Of a stretch of 64,000 nt of DNA, positions 56,094 through 64,000 are shown in pieces. The notes under the pieces were generated by a model that saw nothing but the letters and a program-made list of their open reading frames with translations, had not been told where the DNA came from and did not search any database. This DNA comes from Branchiostoma floridae (taxonomy: Eukaryota; Chordata; Leptocardii; Amphioxiformes; Branchiostomatidae): contig NC_049988.1 of NCBI RefSeq assembly GCF_000003815.2, positions 23,529,926 to 23,593,925 of the forward strand, given 5' to 3'. The first letter of the stretch is position 1; every line of letters starts with the position of its first letter. A program made the translations under genes and the position numbers.

Positions 56094-58557
56094 TCACTCA
56101 ATGACAATGTCTATCAGTTCGCGCATTTTCAGGACAAGCTTCCGTAAGGCCTTCCGGTAGATCTTGTATCGGAAGGCGAAGACCACCGAGTCTAAGAAGG
56201 TGGAGGTTTGGTTGACCATCCAGAAGACGTCTAGCCAGACGGATCCGCCGTTCTCCAGTGTGAGCACCCCGGAGGTGAGCAGGCCGCCGATGGTGAGGAT
56301 GGGGACCCAGGTGAGGCTGTTGATGGCCACGGTGATGAGGTGAGTGTAGACCGCCTTCATCTGAACCTTCCAGGCGTCAGCTTGCTCCGCGTGTATTGGT
56401 GCCTGGGAACAAACAAACAATGAAATGAGAAGAACACAACGATTCTACATTATTTTCATCATTCAGTTGTGAAATATGTCTCCTTGCCGGCGCTAGCGGT
56501 TCACGCACAAAAGCTAAGATCGGTATGTATTCTACTAAATATTGATGATTTTTCTGTAATTACTTTTTATATTGGATAAGTATGTGTTCTAGTCTATATT
56601 GCAATACTTTCATGTAGTTTATGTAAGCATGTTCGTCTGTATTTTTGTGTCAGTCGTTACCAGCACAAGCTGCCAAGGCTGACCCAGTGTAATGATCTTG
56701 TTTCATTGCTAAATACAAAATACAAGTACACCGGAAACAACATTTTTCCAATGCCCGTTACCTGGTTAGCGATCTGAATACGGTGCCTCCGGGCCTCCAG
56801 AAGCACGCGGACGATGGAGAACGTGCAGACACCGTACAGGAAGATGTCGATGATCAGGTTAACTGAACGCTCTGGGCCCACCACGCCGCATGGGATGGTC
56901 AAACCGGAGGGGTAGGCTAGGCTGATGGGGGTAGGAGCCTGGGAAACGCTGTACCGGAGCACGTAGATGGCGGGAGGGAGGAAACTCACGACGGTACTCA
57001 GCACCATAGCCACAGCGATGCGTGTCCCGGTAACGGTAGTGTCGTAGGAGAACGGGTAGACGATGTAGCGATAGCGGCAGTACCACAGGCCGGTCATGAC
57101 GCTTAGGGAGAGGTTGAAGCCGCCAGGAGACAGGAAGGCCTGCAGTTTGCACCAGGTTTCGGTCATCACCCGACCGGACGCCAGCGAAGCAATGGAGGCC
57201 GGAGCGTGCACCACTGCGAGCAGGATGTCAGCTACCGCCATGCCGCCTAGGAAGTAGTTTCCACGTTCCTGTGTTACACATCACATGGATAGGACAAGGA
57301 ATCCGTCAATTTTGTACCCCAAACACAGTAAAAGATGAAGTGCACTTCGTCGAAGATCATGTGTAGTACGTGTTTAGTACGATGGAAATATTCAGCTTAG
57401 TTATGTAGAAAGTAGCTTCCTTCACTTTATAAGAGCAGCACTGAAAACTTGATAATCCTCATGAGTTTGGCTATAAAACCGGCAAACGGATAGGATAAAG
57501 AATATGTCAATTTTGTACCCCAGACACAGTAGTACATGTATATCAAGTGCAATTCGTTGTACTATGTGTGTTAACTAATGATTGTACTTGTATGTTAATG
57601 ATGGAAATGCCCTATCTAGTTATATATGAAGAAAGTAGATTACCTCACTTTCTACATATGAGCAGCACTTTATGCCCCTCATGAGACTAAACGTGTATAT
57701 TGTATATATACATTGTCATCCTTACCAAGAGGCGAGAAGCCGAATAGATCTATGATGCTCTTACGTGTATGTTTTGTCTCTGTTGTGACGTGTACTTAGC
57801 TCGGCTGGGCAAAAGTACAATAAATGTCTTCAATCATCAAATGGATACTTCCTTCTGATGCTGTGATAGGTTTTAAGCTACCCTTTGAATCTGCTTCGTT
57901 TTGCTGTTTATAAATTGTATCGGGGTTGTTTCTTACAAATCATTTCATTAGAAAGGCATGCTACAAACTCGAGGAAGAATAGTGAAACGATATGGAATAC
58001 TATTAACTAATGAAGGTGACAGATTGTCGTCGAAACGTCTCCGGAAGAATTAAAAGAAGTTTGTGTAACGAAGAAGACTTTGTTCAAAGGATATGGAATA
58101 CTAATGGAGATAGAAAACAAACAAACTCCCCCACCTCCATATCCAATGTGGTACTGACCGCTGCCTATTAACTAATGAAGGTGACAGATTGTCGTCGAAA
58201 CGTCTCCGGAAGAATTAAAAGAAGTTTGTGTAACGAAGAAGACTTTGTTCAAAGGATATGGAATACTAATGGAGATAGAAAACAAACAAACTCCCCCACC
58301 TCCATATCCAATGTGGTACTGACCGCTGCCAGTAGACAGCCGTTACCGAACAGCGCCCAGAACAAAATCATCAGCCACACGATGATCAGCAGTGGCTGTA
58401 GGGACGGCACGGCCCCGTAAATACCGCAGTGGGTGGGCTCGGTCCGAGTGCAACCAACGGGCGACGGGAGACCATCCGTCGGGAGGGGGGTCGCTGACAT
58501 CCCGAGGAACCATCCGACTGCGTCCGTTGCCTCGGTGAAAACTTCTGTCACGTTCAT
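56094..58557 (-). CDS. Rhodopsin-type G-protein-coupled receptor, three exons, 357 aa
   Basis: Exon 1 is 58557-58300 (86 codons), exon 2 is 57268-56762 (169 codons), exon 3 is 56402-56094 with TGA. Donors are GTGGGG and GTAACG; acceptors end taacacag and ttcccag; all joins are phase 0. The N-terminus has an N-glycosylation site (NVT). TM1 has the GN pair, and exactly 17 residues later comes NYFLGGMAVADILLAV (TM2), the standard spacing, which is why I chose this donor. TM3 starts at WCKLQ (disulfide Cys) and ends with CRYRYIVYP: the DRY motif is CRY. The second disulfide Cys is in TIPCGVV. TM6 has LTWVPI, where family A usually has CWxP. TM7 ends LDSVVFAFRY in place of NPxxY. The ligand cannot be deduced. 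Altered DRY and NPxxY motifs suggest unusual activation. The short basic tail ends DIVIE. Confidence 0.88.
58000..58329. repeat. 165-bp direct tandem duplication across the GPCR exon 1 border
   Basis: 58000-58164 and 58165-58329 are identical as far as I can read. The unit holds the last 30 coding bases of GPCR exon 1, its donor and the first 135 bases of the intron. The copy nearer exon 1 (58165-58329) supplies the working donor at 58300; the other gives a second donor 165 bp further on. Confidence 0.9.
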
Positions 58558-58867
58558 AGCAGTTTTCGTTTTCTACGCTTCTGGAGAACTAACTCCTGCG
58601 TTTAGTATCATCACAGCGTTTTAAATCCTAAGCAGAGTGATAACAATATAAATCCCACCGCATCACGTTTAAGACTGAGTCGTTAAGTACACGGTCTATG
58701 TGCTTAGACCTACTTTGACAGACACACTGAGCTAGAGCGCCACCACGCGGAAAAAAAAATATTGCAAGCTGATAAGGTAGGATGTAGTGGCAACGCCATC
58801 TATAAACAGTTTATATAGGAGTGCATGAGGGGGTAGGAACTTTGAAGCTGTTTGCTTTGGTCTTTTC

Positions 58868-58966
58868 ATTAAGAGAGATAAAGAGAGAGAGAGAGAGATA
58901 GAGAGAGAGAGGGGGAGGGAGGGATGGAGGGAGAGTTAGAAAGAGAGAGAGAGAGAGAGAGAGAGT
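58868..58966. repeat. GA microsatellite
   Basis: A run of GAGAGA steps interrupted by GGGAGGGAGGGATGG. Confidence 0.9.
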
Positions 58967-59263
58967 TATGTCAGCTGCAGGTACACACCATAACTTCTCA
59001 TCAAGAAATAGATTTGAATATTCAGCCAGTTCGTCCTTTGCCTATCTTGAAAGTTGATGACCCCATGTGCACATGCATAGATTACCTATAACAAAGTCTG
59101 GCTCTACACAAAAGTAAACAAGACCAATCAGCGATGCAATCAACGTTTACGACCCACGTGACCNNNNNNNNNNNNNNNNNNNNNNNNNNNNNNNNNNNNN
59201 NNNNNNNNNNNNNNNNNNNNNNNNNNNNNNNNNNNNNNNNNNNNNNNNNNNNNNNNNNNNNNN

Positions 59264-59775
59264 CTAGTATGGCCTGGCCTGTGTGTTGAAACTATTATAC
59301 AGCTGCACTATGATCTATTGTATAGTCTGGTGTGTGTAGTAATACTAGTATAGTCTGGCCTGTGTGTAGAAACTATTATACATCACTTTGATCTATTTTA
59401 TAGTCTGTAATGTGTGTAGTAATACTAGTATAGCCTGGCCTGTGTTTAGAAACTATTATACATCACTTTGATCTAGTTTATAGTCTGTAATGTGTGTAGT
59501 AATACTAGTATGGCCTGGTCTGTGTGTAGAAAATATTATATAGCTGCACTATGATCTAGTTTATAGTCTGTAATGTGTGTAGTAATACTAGTATGGCCTG
59601 GTCTGTGTGTAGAAAATATTATATAGCTGCACTATGATCTATTGTATAGTATGGTGTGTGTAGTAATACTAGTATAGTCTGGCATGTGTGTAGAAACTAT
59701 TATATAGCTGCACTATGATCTATTGTATAGTCTGGTGTGTGTAGTAATACTTATAGAATCTGGCATATGTGCAGC
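59264..59775. repeat. Minisatellite, ~80-83 bp unit, about 6 copies; AT microsatellite beyond
   Basis: The unit is 'actagtatagtctggcctgt', 'gtgtagaaactattata', 'tgatctattgtatagtctg' and 'gtgtgtgtagtaat', with starts near 59264, 59344, 59423, 59503, 59585 and 59667. It begins at the gap 59164-59263, so its true length is unknown. (TA)n follows at about 59848-59872. Confidence 0.85.
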
Positions 59776-60129
59776 AATATTTCAAAGCACTTTATTACAT
59801 ATATATTATGTAGCAATGCGGTACATATATAGCGCAACAATACAATATATATATATATATATATATATATCAACAATCTAGTTTGTGTTTGAGTGTAGAA
59901 TTGCGCATGTAGAATAATACACCACGTAGAATAGTCTATACCGTCCTTAACATAAAAAATTATACAATAATGTAGTGGACGGTAAAGGTTTGTATGTTCA
60001 ATCAGGCAGAGAACTTAATTCCGGCCTAGTGCGTGTGGTGTTGTCAACAGTAGTGAAGTTTACACAGTGCCCTTAAGCTTCCGAAATGTAGAATTGTCAA
60101 AACATGTACGTTACCGTTTTAGTTTTTAC

Positions 60130-60775
60130 ATATTTTTAGCTTGATAAGTTGTTATTGACGCGTCTGTCGACCAAAGAAAAGGGTTATTTTGGAGATTGCA
60201 GCAAAATAAAAGTGGTGAAAGGTTATCTTGTTTGTTCCTCTTCATTTAACGTTACCCAAACATAACGAAGGTTAAAGGTGATGCAGCTGTCACAATAACA
60301 ACGTAAACACGGGAGTCAGATGCAATACAAGCTGTAGTTGTCAAATATCCAACTTGGCCGGGATATTTTCTCATACTCAGGGGAGTTAATATCTGCCTTG
60401 TTTGATTATTCGCAAATTGATAAATTTTGAAAACAGTCACATGTCAGAATGTAGCATTCAATATCTTTCCTCGTTGACTGAAGTCTAACAGATATCTAAC
60501 CCAAAACTATGAATTAATTATGTGATGAACTATAATATAATAAGATGTTATGGACGCGTCTATCGACAAAAGTCAAATGTTGTTTTGGAGTTTTCAGTAA
60601 ATCAAACGAGTGGTGAAAGGTTACCCTGTTTGTTCCTCTCCATTTAACGTTACCCAAACAGAACGAAGGTTAAAGGTGAGTTGAAACCTGTTTTTCAGTT
60701 ACATGTACCACTAAGAACTCACAATAACAACGTGAACACGGGAGTCAGATGCAATACACATACAAGATTGATAGA
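60130..60775. repeat. Direct duplication, ~200 bp, ~400 bp apart
   Basis: 60140-60340 and 60540-60765 share 'gacgcgtct.tcgac.aaag', 'agtggtgaaaggtta', 'tgtttgttcctct.catttaa', 'cgttacccaaaca.aacgaag' and 'cacgggagtcagatgcaata'. They diverge by 10-15 percent with indels. No coding potential. Confidence 0.75.
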
Positions 60776-62154
60776 TTCTCTAGCCAAACCTTGTTCAATT
60801 TTACTCAAAATCAGTAGAGTAAACGTCTCTTTCCTGTTGAGAATGGGAATCTGTCTCAGCTGCTTCTACATACAAAAGTTGGCCATGCATGAAAACTAAA
60901 ACGTGACAGTACAAAAATCGCTTGTTTCTTTACAAAGAGCCAAACGATGGGTCCTACGACAATTATCAATATTCTCATTGCTGTCGTTGAACCCACATTT
61001 TGCATTGCTTCATACATTGCCTCGATAACACTGCGTTCGAACCAACGTGGTTTACGATATAGGATATCGTTGGATTTGAGATTAAAAGAGCGTCTTTGCT
61101 TAACGATTGCATTTTAGCTGTTTGGTTCCCTCAACTGAACTCGGCAAGGAATCTGTAAAAATGGTGAGGGTAGTCTTTTTTCTTGTTAAATGTTGTTGGG
61201 TGGGCCGACTACTCTCTCTTCGCAGCCAGGGACTGAAAATGAAAAACTGCGATAGAACCAGCTCACACCCGCCCATCCTTCTTCACTGCAATGACGTCAA
61301 AACTTGTCCGACGGGTGAAACTTCAATCTTCAAAACCTTCTGTCGATTTTCTCGCAAGCATATTTTGGCCGTTGAAATTACCCACCTAGTACGTGTCTTG
61401 TGCCTATCTCACTTCTGTGGGTCTGAACACACCAGATTTAACAATCATTGTGACATGTAGTCTACAAACTCAGGAGGATGTGATGTGTATACAGCTGGTA
61501 TCACAAACAGATGATAACACATTTCAAGTTCTAACGAGGATTTAGGCAAGTCTATTAGAAAATTAGTTGCCAATAACCTCTAGGATATCTTAAGAAACCA
61601 GTATTTACTTGTGCTTGATAGAATAGAGAAAAAAAGATTCGTTGTTAAAGGCTGTGAATCAAGCAAACATTACGTCGACTCAAGGTTTATCCAATGAAAA
61701 CATTTCGAAGGTTAACGTTTATATGCAAATCTGTTTTACACGTTAGTAAAACACAATAGTAATACGGGCACAAAATCTAAAGGGCAGTGCGGCTGTCACG
61801 TGTGCCGTGTGAGCTAACTACAGAGTTTGGGGCCTGGATCCCAGAGGTCCTCGGTTAGAATCAATGATAAAACCTTGGTGAATATTCTTCACGTGATATT
61901 CCTCACTTTAATCAGGTAAAATTACTGCAAGCTTAGGTTAGTGACGTCCCTCGGATGAGACGGTAAATCACACATCGAGTACGTTAAGAATAGAATACTA
62001 ATAAAAACAATCATTCCTGCCTAAATGGGGCAGGGAATTTGCTGTGTGGCCTTTTAACCGCCGCTTCACTAATTTCTTTGATAATTCTGACTCGGGGAGA
62101 AATAATGCTGCAACACTTAGTATTAGAGCAGTTCAGTGACCAGATGTGGCTTTT
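60776..62154. other. Intergenic; one degraded tRNA-like SINE fragment
   Basis: At about 61790-61865 the order 'gtgccgtgtgagctaacta' then 'gaggtcctcggttagaatca' resembles the A- and B-boxes of a tRNA-derived SINE with mutations. The 117-codon frame at 61107-61460 has no recognisable domain and I do not call it a gene. Confidence 0.35.
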
Positions 62155-62174
62155 TATCCATCAACACCCCGACC

Positions 62175-62342
62175 AATCGAATGGGGACATCCCTCGCGAA
62201 TGTGCACACTCCTCTAGAAAATAGGACACTCCTCGACTTTTAAGGGGGCGCTCCTCTTGGAAAGGGGATGTTTCTCCCTCAATTAGGGGACGCTCCTCCG
62301 GAAATGGTATGGTCATCGGGCATAGGGGACGTCCCTCCAACA
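62175..62342. repeat. Degenerate ~30-bp minisatellite
   Basis: The motif 'ggggacgctcctccggaaa' recurs about six times with changes ('aggacactcctcgacttt', 'gggcgctcctcttggaaa', 'gggatgtttctccctcaa', 'ggggacgtccctccaac'). Confidence 0.7.
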
Positions 62343-62872
62343 CCCCCGCCGGCCCGTGGAATCGGCCGCTAACCCGACAAATCCCTTTCTAGTTCATCTA
62401 AATCACAACATCCAAAACTTTAACCCCGTCAGTGCTCTCGACAAACGTCATACCTCGCCAGGTAATAATAGTTTTTTATTAAAAATTGAGGCATGTTGGA
62501 AAAAAAGCCGCCCGCGCGGCAGAACATCACCAGTCTTCAGTGTTGAAAAGGCGGCGTACCGCACGCCCGGCAAGCAAAACATCGAGTTTTAGCTTGAATA
62601 TCCGTGTGCTTGTCGAGTTTTAAGGCCTCCCTCCCTAACACACGTACATGGAAGAAGTTTCTAACACGATGTCAGGCGTAGTTATCTGTTATGGCTTGTG
62701 AAAGGCCGCGGTTTACNNNNNNNNNNNNNNNNNNNNNNNNNNNNNNNNNNNNNNNNNNNNNNNNNNNNNNNNNNNNNNNNNNNNNNNNNNNNNNNNNNNN
62801 NNNNNNNNNNNNNNNNACTTTTCAACACTGTAAGGTGGTAGTACAGGTAGACAGTATAAAGGAGTGCTGTAC

Positions 62873-62969
62873 CTGTGATACTGGACACGTGGTGCTGTTG
62901 ATCACCTAACACAGGAAATTGTGCGGTTGTTATGCCGCTCAGGAACAGAAGTAGCACTCCACGAAACAT
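62873..62969 (-). CDS. Candidate first exon of a secreted protein
   Basis: From ATG 62969 the peptide MFRGVLLLFLSGITTAQFPV has the form of a signal peptide (short basic start, Leu-rich core, small residues before a likely cut after TTA). The frame continues LGDQQHHVSSIT to a donor (CACAG-GTACAG) at 62873, or reads through about 20 more codons into the gap at 62816. An unrelated family cannot be named from this little. Without the next exon it remains a candidate. Confidence 0.4.
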
Positions 62970-63181
62970 CTTGTTTCTTCTGAACCTGTTGTGTTCTTGA
63001 ACCGCGTACGGATATGTTTCTCAGCTTTATGACTATTGAATGTTGTATTATTGACTAAGCATAACTGCGTATTGATACAGCTGAAGAAAACAAACGCGAT
63101 CCCATACAAGCGATTGCTGTTTTGTTAACATCCGGGGTTTTCGATGACCGGTAGACAAACTCGCATTAGCAGATAGGATTA

Positions 63182-64000
63182 TCAATAACTAGAGTTCCAC
63201 GAACACATACCTTTGCCAAATAAACCAGGTTTGTTATGTAGAATGATGTCTGTAGACATAAATGTGTTACTCATTACATTTTATTTTATATGCCCGGAGT
63301 TTTTTCATAACATTTCGCCATTGCTTATACAAATTAGATCCCTATTTACATAATGATAGTAAATTGTATCAAGCATCACTTAAGCTATCAGCATACCAAA
63401 AATCATGATGATCCTTTCATCCCTTCGTGACTTATTCTCTTTCAAAGTAGGAAACTAAACCGGCTCCTGCAGTTCAAGAAAAGACGTTACCGGACCCAAA
63501 CATACACCTCTTACTCTCTGCCATCTTTCTCAGTTCCATATGTGTCAAGTTTGAAAGTCCTATCACGGAATGCAGTGGATTTGTCAACTTTCCACATTAT
63601 GCAAATTAGCTGTTAATCTATATAATTAGTATCTCATTATGTACGTTTTAACTTAGGATATCAAAATACCAAAAACATGACGATCCGTCAACATGTTCAT
63701 ATTTTGCCATTAATTATGCAAATGAGATCATCATCTGCATAATCAATATGTATAGATATTTCTTTCTCAGCTACAAATGTGACATGTTTGAAAGTCCTAT
63801 GAAGGAATGCAGTGCATTAACAAACTTTCCTCATTAATTATGCAAATTAGCTGCCGATTTGCATAATTAGAATTCCATCATGTAAGTCTTCCCTTTGGCT
63901 ATCTACATGCCAAAAATCATGACGATCCGTCAACACGTTTATATTTTCTCATTAATTATGCAAATGAGGTCGTCATTTGCATAATTAATATGCATTGATA
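63182..64000 (+). repeat. Octamer-hairpin dispersed repeat, second copy (right end off window)
   Basis: It begins 'tcaataactagagttccacg' and follows the 12037 copy closely for the first 80 bases, then with indels. Units carrying ATTATGCAAAT facing ATTTGCATAAT occur near 63595, 63715, 63836 and 63955, again about 120 bp apart. Confidence 0.8.

Noticed and set aside
56859-57152. 97-codon frame inside GPCR exon 2
   Set aside because: Same strand but another frame of the GPCR exon, which has clear transmembrane motifs in its own frame.
59264-59775. CRISPR-like array of regular repeats
   Set aside because: Units of ~82 bp are contiguous with no unique spacers, and the genome is animal.
61107-61460. 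117-codon frame
   Set aside because: No domain, no splice sites or conservation clue; length is within chance for this region.

Overview
The window is eukaryotic and intron-rich. It looks like one scaffold of an invertebrate chordate, most likely an amphioxus (Branchiostoma). That attribution is an inference from the mix of metazoan exons (ERK-type MAP kinase, prefoldin 1, the LKR half of AASS, NAA38/LSMD1, a rhodopsin-type GPCR, an LRR receptor-like gene) and from the density of short inverted-repeat elements, LINEs, SINEs and minisatellites. Sixteen N runs interrupt it, 14 of them exactly 100 bases (scaffold joins of unknown true size; the others are 177 and 512), so exon order across a gap is not guaranteed. 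No prokaryotic features, operons, CRISPR arrays or viral genes are seen.

Layout. 1-1629 (-): an uninterrupted leucine-rich-repeat gene with signal peptide and about 21 repeats, running off the left edge. 2373-8450: a dead L1/Tx1-type LINE, 5' truncated inside ORF1, lying within a tandem repeat and split by a TA-flanked inverted-repeat element. 8.5-18.6 kb: tandem repeats, a 1.3-kb family of octamer-hairpin repeats, a hAT-type MITE and a foldback element. 18.6-19 kb: a prefoldin-1 exon plus a decayed copy of it. 19.2-21.6 kb (-): a multi-exon gene of unrecognised family with two frame breaks. 21.8-23 kb: four partial copies of an ERK exon embedded in GT repeats, followed by the next ERK exon. 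23.4-29.8 kb: a complex 1.07-kb repeat in several copies, one carrying a piggyBac-type element whose empty site survives in the sister copy. 30-34.1 kb (-): probable exons of an unrecognised gene. 34.3-37.9 kb: three different tandem arrays and a second piggyBac-like element. 39.8-41.3 kb (-): two AASS exons, with a hAT MITE in the intron. 45.3-49.5 kb (-): a LINE with PHD and zinc-knuckle ORF1 and an open endonuclease-RT ORF2. 51.6-53.4 kb (+): the last two exons of NAA38 with a polyadenylation signal. 56.1-58.6 kb (-): a complete-looking three-exon GPCR whose last exon has been copied three more times downstream and whose exon 1 border has been tandemly duplicated. 59-64 kb: minisatellites, a candidate signal-peptide exon, and another octamer-repeat copy at the right edge.

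The genes do not form a pathway: they are ordinary neighbours in an animal genome. The recurring theme is duplication of exon edges (ERK, prefoldin 1, both ends of the GPCR) alongside heavy microsatellite and MITE activity. Each such case could be real or an artefact of assembling a highly heterozygous diploid. I found no convincing new multi-gene system; the best leads are these exon-edge duplications, the octamer-hairpin and CRE-bearing repeat families, and the paired piggyBac filled and empty sites.
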